Source: Candidatus Aminicenantes bacterium UBA2190 (GTDB taxonomy: Bacteria; Acidobacteriota; Aminicenantia; UBA2199). Taken from it: a stretch of 64,000 bases of DNA. The number at the start of each line of letters is the position of its first letter. The stretch's first letter is position 1. The DNA lies in contig DCVK01000016.1 of assembly GCA_002335385.1 (NCBI GenBank), forward strand, positions 22,167 through 86,166, read 5' to 3'. The notes beneath the pieces are model-generated. The model had not been told where the DNA came from, made no database searches, and saw only the letters and a list, made by a program, of their open reading frames with translations. Below are positions 26,575-35,300 of this stretch, one piece after another. A program made the position numbers and the translations under genes.

Positions 26575-27904
26575 GGCCCCGCTCCTCGATGTAATGAACG
26601 CGGAAATTGCGCAGCAGCTTGAAGCCGTTCAGACGGACCCGGCGGTCGAGGACGAAATCCCCCCTGGCCCCGTTGACCAGCACATGCCCCTGGTTCGCGA
26701 TGTCGGCAGCGAACAGGCCCCCGCTGATCTTCACCTTGCCCTCGCCATTGACCAGGCTGCCGGCGGCGATCACCTGAGCCTGGACGGTCGCTTCGCCGGC
26801 GGCGGTGATGACGATATCGGCTTCGATTTTCTCATTGCTGAAGAAATCGCCGGCACAGGTCATGAGCAGCAACTTCGGAAAGCGCTCCCTGCCCGGCGCC
26901 AGGTTCTCGCCCTCGAGCCCCGAGGCGACGACCAGGCGGCCGCCGACCAGCAGCTCGACGCGCGCCGCGTCCAGGAACGCCGCCACGCTCCTTTGGGTGA
27001 CCGACCAGACGCTGCCGTGGACGACGATCTTTTCGCCGAAGCGCGCGCCGGCGACATCGCCGGCGCCGCTCCAAGCCAGCGAATCCTCGCCGGGCCGGTA
27101 GCGCAGATCAAAGGACCGGCCGCCTTGCCTGAATACGATCGCCTGCCATCCGCCGCCGGCGCTGAATTCGAGCCCCTGCAGGTCGCCCTCGACGAACACG
27201 GCGCCGACCCCGTTGTCGCCGCGCGCCAGGTAGATACCGGCCGGAATGGGCGCGGCGCCCGGCTCCAGCCCGAATGCTGCGCGGATGCGCCCCCAGTCCG
27301 GGACCTCGACTGGCAGGCCCAGCGCCGCGGCCAAGAGGCTTCCGGCATCGATCCCGGGCGCCACCCCCTGGACTAGGGGCAGCTGCGTGCCCGAATAATC
27401 CACCCCGTGCTCCGCCAGAAAGACGGCGGCATTTGCTGCGCCCGGTTTTGTGATCAGCAGCCCGGCCTCGCCGACGGGTATATCGCCCTCGACCATCTCC
27501 ACCCCGGCGCGCCCGGCATACTCGATGCCGCCGCCGCCACGCCGCATGCGGATGACATCGTCGATGCGCACGACGCGGAAGCCGTTCTCGCTGCGCAGCT
27601 CGCTGCCATTGAATTCGTGGCTGCCCATGACCCCATTATCATTCCAGGCGGGGAAGACATCCGTGTTGAAAAATCCGGCCGACGGCTCCGGCCAGGCGTT
27701 CATGTCGCTGGCGGCCAGCTTCTCGCGGTAGCGATGCAGCCCCAGCAGCAGCGCCTGCTCCAGGGCCGCCGCCTCCAGCCGTCTGTCCCTGCGGGCGGCG
27801 ATGATCGTGTTGTGGTAGCCGGTATGGGTCAGCAGGGCCGCTCCCGAGGCGGCCAGCAGCAGTGCGAACAGGAGCGTCAGGACGATGTTGCCGCGGCATT
27901 TCAA
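26564..27904 (-). CDS. PilX-like pilus assembly protein with large extracytoplasmic domain
   Basis: 446 residues. A short cytoplasmic start, one hydrophobic helix (about 8-30, VLTLLFALLLAASGAALLTH) and a large outer region that ends in repeated beta strands with glycine turns (VQAQVIAAGSLVNGEGKVKI, LFAADIANQGHVLVNGARGD), reminiscent of a bactofilin-like or solenoid arrangement. It sits where PilX/minor pilin partners are usually found and lacks a clear GFTLxE site. Known: PilX-like proteins belong to minor pilin operons. The long head is unusual and may be an adhesin-type tip protein. Confidence 0.65.
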   Translation of the reverse strand: MKCRGNIVLTLLFALLLAASGAALLTHTGYHNTIIAARRDRRLEAAALEQALLLGLHRYREKLAASDMNAWPEPSAGFFNTDVFPAWNDNGVMGSHEFNGSELRSENGFRVVRIDDVIRMRRGGGGIEYAGRAGVEMVEGDIPVGEAGLLITKPGAANAAVFLAEHGVDYSGTQLPLVQGVAPGIDAGSLLAAALGLPVEVPDWGRIRAAFGLEPGAAPIPAGIYLARGDNGVGAVFVEGDLQGLEFSAGGGWQAIVFRQGGRSFDLRYRPGEDSLAWSGAGDVAGARFGEKIVVHGSVWSVTQRSVAAFLDAARVELLVGGRLVVASGLEGENLAPGRERFPKLLLMTCAGDFFSNEKIEADIVITAAGEATVQAQVIAAGSLVNGEGKVKISGGLFAADIANQGHVLVNGARGDFVLDRRVRLNGFKLLRNFRVHYIEERGHEE

Positions 27905-27906
27905 GG

Positions 27907-28595
27907 TTACACCGTATTGAGCAGGAAAATGTAGCCGCGCACCTGCTCCTTGCGGTCGATCTCGATGCGGTAGAGGACCGAGTTGGCGTCGGGAAAGAAG
28001 GTCACGTAGAAATCACTGACCTCCTCCAGCAGCGGCTGGAAGGTGCCGTTGTCGCTGCGCCGCTTCAGTGCGCGCTGGGCCGGGAAATACTTGTACTCGA
28101 CCTTCTTCAGAGCCACCAGCGTGCTGTTGCGGGGAAAGTCGCTCCGCAGCGGGCGTTTCATGACCAGGGCGCCGTCGAGGCGGTACTGGACCTCGTTCAC
28201 TCCCAGGCCGGTTGCGCCGGGTCATAGATCAGCACCGCCTTGTCCTTCTTGAAGCACTCGCCGGCGGCGACCCGCAGCGCCTGCTGCCCGCGCAGGGCCC
28301 CCTCCAGGAGCGGCTCGTCGGCGATGCCGTAGGTGCTGGAGAAGAAGCCCGGGGTCGAGGCGAAGGGAGCGATGTCGCTGAACGGCCGGACATCCTGCAG
28401 GCGCATGCCGCACTTGTTCAGATCGGCCTTGATGGCGTCCACGGCGTGGAAGATCGCCTCCAGCCGCTCCTGGCTGCCGCCGACCTTTTTCTCCACCCGC
28501 GCCGCCTCGGTCGAATGGGCGATGATCACGGTCAGGATGCCCAATCCCAGGGAGAGGGCGATCAGCATCTCCAGCAAGCCGAAGCCCCTGATCAT
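27907..28595 (-). CDS. PilW/GspJ-like minor pilin, split into two overlapping reading frames
   Basis: The first frame (28595-28197) encodes 132 residues opening MIRGFGLLEMLIALSLGLGI, a prepilin site with Glu5 and helix, and stops after VLIYDPAQPAWE. The second (GTG 28200 to 27907, 97 residues) starts NEVQYRLDGALVMKRPL and overlaps the stop as GTGA. Joined, they give one normal PilW/GspJ-sized pseudopilin reading AWEVNEVQYRL; a single missing G near 28199 would explain the split. Alternatively the second frame is translated separately by coupling. The second half has no signal or helix of its own, which makes independent function unlikely. Confidence 0.75.
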
Positions 28596-28951
28596 GGCCG
28601 CACCGCCAGGATGAAGCGCGAGCGGTGCAGGACCAGCGCCAGGGCGTAATGCCGCGCCTGCGCCAGCAGGCGCACCCGCTTCAGCGCGGCGCCGGCGTCT
28701 TCCACCCGCCAGTCGACGCGCAATTCGCCCTCCTGCCGGCTGTGGGATCCCGCGGCCAGCTCAGCGGCGTCCATGGGTCGCGATCCCAGATAGTTCTTGT
28801 AATAATCCAGCTGCTGCAGCACGCGGAAGCGCATGGCCGCCCCGCGCGTCTGCCCCAGCGCCGCGACCAGGATGCGTGTCCCGGACAGGACGGCCAGCAG
28901 CAGCACGGACAAAGAGACCAGCGTCTCGATCAAGGTGAAGCCTTTGTTCAT
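28592..28951 (-). CDS. PilV/GspI-like minor pilin
   Basis: 119 residues from the ATG at 28951, with AGGAGGAAAAC upstream. The N terminus NKGFTLIETLVSLSVLLLAV is a textbook class III signal (cut after Gly, Glu at +5, then a hydrophobic helix). The short C-terminal head contains REGELRVDWRVEDAG-like strands. First gene of the four-member cluster and the probable entry point of its transcript; it overlaps the next gene by four bases. Known: PilV/GspI minor pilins form the initiation complex with the H, J and K types. Confidence 0.85.
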   Translation of the reverse strand: MNKGFTLIETLVSLSVLLLAVLSGTRILVAALGQTRGAAMRFRVLQQLDYYKNYLGSRPMDAAELAAGSHSRQEGELRVDWRVEDAGAALKRVRLLAQARHYALALVLHRSRFILAVRP

Positions 28952-29228
28952 GTTTTCCTCCTGCAGGGAGGGATTCAATTCACGTGCCAAGGCGACTCCC
29001 GAATCGGCAAGCGCTCCAGGAAAGGGTTTTCAGATCCAGGCTCGTTCCTGGCCCGTACAGGTTGCTTTACCGGATCGAATTGCCGGGTAAAGATCGATTT
29101 ACATCCCGGCAAACGGCCTGACGGGAACGGATCAAGTCTTTTCCTTCTGATATAGGTATTTCCCGCCTATTGATCCGCCGCCGACGCAAGATGGCACCGG
29201 GCATGAATGGTACGCGGCAGGAGGACAC

Positions 29229-29528
29229 ATGACAAAAACCAAACAAATTCTCACCCTGCTGGTCATCCTGGCGATGGCCGCTGTTTCTGCCGTTTCCCTC
29301 GACGCCGCCGAAATAGCGGCGGGCGCCGGCGGCGACAAGCTGATCAACATCAACACCGCCGATGCCGTTCAGCTGGCCAGGCTGCCCCAGGTCGGGCCCA
29401 AGATGGCGCAGCGCATCCTGGATTACCGCAAGAGCAGCGGCGGCTTCAAGCGCGTCCAGGACCTGCTGAAGGTCAAGGGCATCGGCGAGAAGGTCTTCGC
29501 CAAGCTGCAGCCGCTGATCACCATCTGA
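29229..29528 (+). CDS. comEA: ComEA-type helix-hairpin-helix DNA-binding protein
   Basis: 99 residues. A signal peptide or membrane anchor (1-27) is followed by the ComEA helix-hairpin-helix pair with ININTADAVQLARLPQVGPK, RILDYRKSSGGF and VKGIGEKVFAKLQPLI. Known: periplasmic ComEA binds incoming double-stranded DNA during natural transformation. It has AGGAGGAC upstream and lies back to back with the minor-pilin operon (divergent start at 28951), which suggests a common role in DNA uptake. Other short HhH proteins have the same fold, so competence is likely but not proven. Confidence 0.82.
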   Translation: MTKTKQILTLLVILAMAAVSAVSLDAAEIAAGAGGDKLININTADAVQLARLPQVGPKMAQRILDYRKSSGGFKRVQDLLKVKGIGEKVFAKLQPLITI

Positions 29529-29536
29529 AGAAAGGA

Positions 29537-29554
29537 GGGGGCCGCAAGGCCCCC
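29537..29554 (+). other. Stable GC hairpin with GCAA tetraloop between comEA and the next gene
   Basis: GGGGGCC (29537-29543), loop GCAA, GGCCCCC (29548-29554). A seven-pair GC stem capped by a GNRA loop, eight bases after the comEA stop and 18 before the next ATG. There is no following T run, so it is not a standard terminator; it may protect or process the message. Confidence 0.6.
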
Positions 29555-29572
29555 CAACCAAAGGAGAACGCC

Positions 29573-29812
29573 ATGGAAGAAAAACTCAAGGAACTCAATC
29601 TGCTCCTGCTCTACCTGACCGGCTGGGAGGAGGACTCGCGCAAGAACCCGGGCGAGAAAGTCTTTTGCACCTGGAACGGCTACAGCTTCAAATCCCTGAG
29701 CCAGCTGGCCGACGACAAGTTGATCGTTCAGTTCAAGGACAAGAAACTGGTGATCGTGACCGAATCAGGCAAGCAAACGGCCGAGAAACTCAAAGCCAAG
29801 TACCTGAACTGA
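29573..29812 (+). CDS. DUF6429-like small protein
   Basis: 79 residues from the ATG at 29573 with AAGGAG upstream. The pattern ELNLLLLYLTGWEEDS, then FCTWNGYSFKSLSQLADDKL and VIVTESGKQTAEKLKAKYL matches the DUF6429 type: a short winged-helix-like fold of unknown role. Cytosolic, no signal peptide. It is co-transcribed with comEA and followed by the terminator at 29839-29866. Whether it is functionally tied to DNA uptake is not known. Confidence 0.7.
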   Translation: MEEKLKELNLLLLYLTGWEEDSRKNPGEKVFCTWNGYSFKSLSQLADDKLIVQFKDKKLVIVTESGKQTAEKLKAKYLN

Positions 29813-29838
29813 TCCATTCCCCGCTATCCCCGTTCCCG

Positions 29839-29866
29839 GAGGCGCGCCCCGTCGCGCCTCTTTTTT
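29839..29866 (+). terminator. Intrinsic terminator after the comEA unit
   Basis: GAGGCGCG (29839-29846), a six-base loop, CGCGCCTC (29853-29860), then six T. A canonical Rho-independent terminator for the plus strand. Confidence 0.85.
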
Positions 29867-29935
29867 ATATGACAAGTAGGGATGAATGCACGGATCAGGG
29901 CGAACACAAGGTTCGCCGCTGCGGATTCTTTGTGG

Positions 29936-32302
29936 TTACCGTTCCCGGTTAAGCACGCGGAAGCGGCGCTCGAGGCGATGGCCGTCCTCGTCGATGAGCA
30001 CCAGGCGGTGCTCGCCGGCAACGGGCCGCGCCGCGACCTGGTGGAAGCGGCGGGTGGCGGTGAGGAACTCCCCGTCCAGGTGCCAGTAGATCGCCGTTTC
30101 CGGGCGGCGGTGGACGGCCTCGAAGACCACCTCGCCGGAACGGCCGTCGAGATCGACGGGGATATAGACCGCCGTGTTCACGTCGGGATAGACCAGGCTG
30201 ATCTCCCGGCGGCCCGATCCGGCCTGGAAACTGCCGGCGCAATCCCGGCGAAAAGGAGGCAGGGAGCGATACTCTGGGTGATAGCGCCGGTAATAGTATT
30301 CCTGCACCGGCGGCAGGACGAACCACGGCCGGTGGAGCATGCGACCGGGCGACTCGCAGCCCGAGTCGACGCGGAAGCGGCCGCCGGCGTCCAGGTGCAC
30401 CAGCTGGTGATACGGACACGACTGCTGGAAGTGGCTCTCCCTAGGCACGGCAACGGCGACGGCCGGGCAGAGTTCGCCGGCCAGAAAGCCCGAGTCGCGG
30501 CAGACCTGCACTTCCTTCAGCCAGAGGCGTGGCGGCGTGACCCGGCCCCCGGTGTCCAGTACGTTCAACACGTCGAAAAGGACCGGCGCCGCCGTCGACA
30601 GGCCGGTCAAGAGAGGGTTGCCCTCGCCGTCGGCGTTGCCGGCCCAGATGCCGACCGTGTAGGCGGGGGTCACGCCCACCGCCCAGGCGTCGCGCAGGCC
30701 GAAGCTGGTGCCGGTCTTCCAGGCCACCCAGCGCGAGGAGGAGAATTCCTTCCAGTACCCCTCGTCGTCGGGACGGCTGACCTCGGTCAGGGCCTCGAGG
30801 GTCAGGTAGGCGGCGCCGGGCCCCAGGTCGCTCATGCGCGACCGGAGCGGCGGCTCGTCGCGCAGGAGACGCACCTCGCTGCGGCGCCCGCCGTCGTCCA
30901 GCGCCAGTTGCGCCAACCCGGCGTACAGGGCGGTCACTTCGTAGAGGGTCGTCTCGGCGCCGCCGAGGATCAGGGTCAACCCGTAGCCGCCGGGCGGGCG
31001 GCTGAGGGTGGTCAGGCCCCACTTCTTCAGCAGGTTATAGAAACGCGGGATGCCGTACTGTTGCAGCATGCGGATGGCGGGGATGTTCAGCGACCAAGCC
31101 AGCGCCGCGCGCGCCGGAACGGCGCCGCGGAAGCGGCGGTCGAAATTCTCCGGAACATAGCCGGCGAAATGGGCGGGCGTGTCGGCGACCAGGGTCGTCG
31201 GCGCCAAGCCGCCTTCCTGCAGCATGGCGGCGTAGAGGAACGGCTTGAGGATACTGCCGCTGCTGCGCGGCCGGTGCAGGAGATCGAGGTCCTGGCCATG
31301 GGCGGCAGCGGACTCGCGGGCGACATTGCCCACGTAAGCCGCCACCGTCCCCCGGCGGTTGTCGACGATCAGCGCGGCGAGGTTGCGGACGCTTCCCGCC
31401 AGCAGGCGCTGGCCGTTGGCCTGGACGATGCGCGCCAGGGAGGATTGCAGCCCGGGATCGATGAACGTATAGAACGGCCGCCGGCTGCCGTGCCGCGCCG
31501 CCAGCGTGTCGAGCAGGTGCGGCGCCGGGCGCGGCAGCGTCCGCATGCCGGCGGGCATGGGCTCGGCCAGAGCCAGCGAGAGATCCAGGGCGGAGATGAG
31601 CCGGCGCCGCTCCAGCAGGCGCAACAGCCGGTCGCGCTTGCGCTGCAGCAGGCGGCGGTTGGCCGCTCCGGCGATGAGTTTGGGATCGTTGGGCAGGACG
31701 GCCAGGAAGGCCGCCTCGGCCCAGCTCAGCGCCTCGGGACCGCGGTCGAAATAGAACCAGGAAGCGGCGTCGATGCCCACGATGTTGCCGCCGAAGGGAG
31801 CATTGGCGGCATGCAGGTCGAGGATGCCGCGCTTGGATATGGACAGCTCGAGACGCAGGGCCAGTGCCATCTCGCGCACTTTCTCCAGGTAGGTCCGCGG
31901 CGGGTTCTTGCGGCTGATGCGCACCACCTGCATGGTCAGGGTGCTGCCGCCGCTGACCACCCCCCGCTTGCGGACATTGGTCCACAGGGCGCGGGCGATC
32001 GCCCGCAGATCGACGCCGCGGTGGCGGAAGAAGCGGCGGTCCTCGTACTCCACCAGCGCCCGGAAGAAACGCTCGGGCACCGCCCGGGTCCTGGGAAAGC
32101 GCCACTGCTCGTCAGCGGCCAGGCGCGCCCCCAGCAGCCGGTCATCGGCGGAAAACAGCACCGGCGAGAGTGGATCCCGGAAAAGCCGGCGCGGCGCCGC
32201 CCACCAGGCGAGCAGGGCCAGGCCGCCGGCAAGCGCGCCCAGCAGCAGCAGCGCCCGGCGATGCCTGCGCAGGAAGGGGATCAGCGCCGGATCTCCATCC
32301 AC
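29936..32302 (-). CDS. pbpC: Penicillin-binding protein 1C
   Basis: 788 residues from GTG 32302. One membrane helix (about 15-35) is followed by a GT51 transglycosylase with VEYEDRRFFRHRGVD (catalytic Glu87) and GGSTLTMQVVR. The transpeptidase has SGSILKPF (SxxK), AWSLN (SxN) and KTGTSFGLRDAW (KTG). The C-terminal BiPBP_C domain follows (about 690-788). Known: PbpC is an inner-membrane peptidoglycan polymerase found beside a bacterial alpha-2-macroglobulin, with which it is thought to form a defence-and-repair pair. That arrangement is repeated here; the genes overlap by 22 bases. Confidence 0.95.
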   Translation of the reverse strand: MDGDPALIPFLRRHRRALLLLGALAGGLALLAWWAAPRRLFRDPLSPVLFSADDRLLGARLAADEQWRFPRTRAVPERFFRALVEYEDRRFFRHRGVDLRAIARALWTNVRKRGVVSGGSTLTMQVVRISRKNPPRTYLEKVREMALALRLELSISKRGILDLHAANAPFGGNIVGIDAASWFYFDRGPEALSWAEAAFLAVLPNDPKLIAGAANRRLLQRKRDRLLRLLERRRLISALDLSLALAEPMPAGMRTLPRPAPHLLDTLAARHGSRRPFYTFIDPGLQSSLARIVQANGQRLLAGSVRNLAALIVDNRRGTVAAYVGNVARESAAAHGQDLDLLHRPRSSGSILKPFLYAAMLQEGGLAPTTLVADTPAHFAGYVPENFDRRFRGAVPARAALAWSLNIPAIRMLQQYGIPRFYNLLKKWGLTTLSRPPGGYGLTLILGGAETTLYEVTALYAGLAQLALDDGGRRSEVRLLRDEPPLRSRMSDLGPGAAYLTLEALTEVSRPDDEGYWKEFSSSRWVAWKTGTSFGLRDAWAVGVTPAYTVGIWAGNADGEGNPLLTGLSTAAPVLFDVLNVLDTGGRVTPPRLWLKEVQVCRDSGFLAGELCPAVAVAVPRESHFQQSCPYHQLVHLDAGGRFRVDSGCESPGRMLHRPWFVLPPVQEYYYRRYHPEYRSLPPFRRDCAGSFQAGSGRREISLVYPDVNTAVYIPVDLDGRSGEVVFEAVHRRPETAIYWHLDGEFLTATRRFHQVAARPVAGEHRLVLIDEDGHRLERRFRVLNRER

Positions 32303-35300
32303 TGCCCCGTCGTGTTGGCGTGGAAGGCCGCGTCGTACATCGCCTCCACGCTGATCCCGGGCTGGTAGAACCGCCCGCCGTAGGAGGCGTTGAGCATCGC
32401 CGTGAACGTCTTCTTGGCGCCGGCCTTCAGGCTGAAGTAGGTGAGGATGCGGTCGTCACGGACATCCTGGTAATCGAAGTATCCGCTTCCGGGCTCGTCG
32501 CTGAACAGGCGCGGGTTGGCGATCTGGCAGCCGGCGGGGACGATATGGGTCAGGGCCAGGTTGTTCAGCGTCTGCCGACTGAGGTTGGTGACGTGGATCT
32601 CCACCTTCACGTCGCGGCCCTGGGCGAGGCGCGCCGGGTCGATGGCATTCTCGTCCGCGTCCCGGAAGACCACTTCCAGGCGCAAATTGCTCTCGTGCGC
32701 CGTTTCGCCGCCGGCGGGCGGGATGCCGGCGATGGTGGCGGTCACGTACAGGCGGCCTGCCCCCGGGTTACTGATCTTCATCGTCCGCTCCGCGGCGGTG
32801 AACGGGGAGAATTCCTGCTGGAAGAAGGGCACAGCGGCTTCGACCTCCTTCAGCGGCTCTCCCTGCCAGCCGGCCTGGAAGCGGAATGGCTTGGCCGGCG
32901 AACCGCCGTAGTAGGTGGCGATGGCCATCAGGGCGTAGGCGGTCTCCTGGGTGGAATACCAGGTATCGCTCGACATGGCCGAGATGATCTCGTCGAGGAA
33001 TTTCTTTGCGCGGCCCTCCTGGCCCATGTGCACCAGGGTGCGCACCATGACCGCCTTGTCGCGGAGATCGGAGCCGAAGGTGCGGTTGTCGTCGCGGTAT
33101 TTGGCCACCTGCCACGAACATTTGCCCAAGAGGTCATCGGCGGCTTCGCGCTGGCCGCCGGCCTGGAAGGCGCCGGCCAGCAGCACGGCGGCGGGGCCGT
33201 CCAGCCCCGCGGTCTCGCGCAGCCGGTTCATGGCCCCCAGGTCGGGCGACCCGGCCAGGGCCAGCGTATACAGGCGGAAAGCCTGGACAATACGGCCGTG
33301 CTCCGGCCCCGCGGTCCAGGAGTTGGCCAGCGCCCGCTGGTGCTTTTTCCATCCCTCGAGCATGGCGGCCGGCACGCGATAGCCCGCGCGCTGGGCCTCG
33401 AGCAGGAAATAGCCGGCATACGACGAGGTCCAGTGGTGGGCCTCGTACTCGCCGGGCCAGTAGGCAAAGCCGCCGCCGGGCGCCTGGAACGTGCGCATCT
33501 TTTCAATGGCGCCGGTGACGTTCGCCTCCACTTTCTTCCGCTGCCCGTCATCGAGCTTGATCAGGTTCTTCAGATAGAGCTGCGGGAAGGCGGTGGAAAG
33601 GGTCTGCTCGAGGCAGCCGTGGGGATAGCGGATCAGGAACTGCAGCCGCTTCTGCAGGTTGAAGGGGGGCAGCATGGAGTATTCCAGGGTCACGTCATTG
33701 GTCCCACTGATCCCGAACGCCCGGATCGCGATCTGCCGGGTCTCGCCCGGCGCCACTTCGGCATGCAGTGTCTCGAGGATCCTCGGGTTGGCGGCCAGGA
33801 TGGGTATGGCGGTCCGGCTCTCGGCCTTGCGCGCGCCGCTGGTCGCCTGGATGCGGACGCTGCCCTGGCCGATCCCGGCGCTGACGGTCACCGGGAAGAA
33901 GACCATCTCGTCGCCCGGCTTGCTGAACTCGACGGTCCTGATCTTCGGCCCGTCGACCAGGAAGCGGTCGCCGGCGTCGATCTGCACCTGCACCTTGCGG
34001 ATGTCGGCGCGGCTGACGAACACCGAGACGGGGAGGTCGAAGGTCTCCCCCGGCCGCACGACGCGCGGCAGCGTGGGCAGGATCATCAGGTCCTGGCGCA
34101 CCGGTACCGATCTTTCCGCGACGCCGAAGGCATTATCGCGGCCCGCCACCGCCATGATCCGCACCGCTCCCACGTACTGCGGCATGGTGAACGTGTGCTC
34201 GGCCGTCTTGCCGGCCTCCAGGGCGAAGGGGCCGGCGAAGAGGACGACGGGCGGGAAGCGCCGTTGCTTTTTCTCGCCTCCGCCATCGCCCCCCTCCTCG
34301 TCGCCGCCCAGGGCCAACAGGCGCGAAAGGTCGGCGCCGTACGCCTCGGCCACGTCGTCAAAGAGGTCCCAGGTGCGGACGCCCAGCGCCTCGCGGTTGT
34401 AGAACCTCTTGCGCAGGTCGGGGGCGGCGTAGCGCGTCAGACCCAGCAAGCCCTCGTCGACGACGGCCAGGGTATAGGTCATCGGACGGCCGGACTTTTC
34501 CTCGATCTTGACCTTGAAATCCGCCATGGGCTTCAATTCATCGGCCACCTTGAGCAGCGGCACCAGTTTCGTGCGCGGGTCATCCACCAGCACCGGGATG
34601 ACGCCGTAGAGGCGGATGGGCGTGTCGCTCTTCTTGCCCGAGTGCGGCTGCAGCAGGGTGACGTGGACATGGATGTTGGGGGTCATGCTCTCGTCGAGAT
34701 CGATCTCGAAGCGGTTCTCGCCGCTCTGCGTGCTGACCCACATCTGCTTCAGGACGCGCGAGTTGTTCTCCAGCGAGACCAGCGCCCGCCCCTGCGGGGC
34801 GTCGGGCAGGAAGATGGTCGCCTTCTCCCCTACCTGGTAGTTCGGCTTGTCGGCGCTGAAATTGAGACGCGTGGCGCCGCTGCCCTTCTCCTCGCGGGCG
34901 CGGCCGGCCCAGCCCGGCCAGTCGATGTAGACGGCCCGCCCGGCGGCATGCCCCCCCTGTGGGTCGACGACGCGTACCAGGTAGCGGCCCCACTGCGGGT
35001 ACTTGACCTGGAACTTCCAGGCGCCCACGCCGTCGCGCGTCGCCACCTCACCCTTCAGGACGGGGACATGGCTGGTATTGGCCACGTACTGGGCCAGCGA
35101 GTCGCCGCTCTTGTCCCACCACCACTTCCATTCGACCTTGTAGAGGCTGACCTCCAGCTTGTCGCGGGAGACGGGATTGCCCTCGGCATCGACGGTGACG
35201 ATCTGCAGCACATGGTCCTGGTCGGTGAGCAGCATGCCGCGCGTCTCGTCGCCCTTGGGCAGGCGGATGCCGACGAAATTCTGGTAGGGATAGAAGGGGA

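Noticed and set aside
28952..29228. Possible riboswitch between the pilin operon and comEA
   Set aside because: The stretch contains short inverted repeats, but neither strand fits the c-di-GMP or other class consensus I know.
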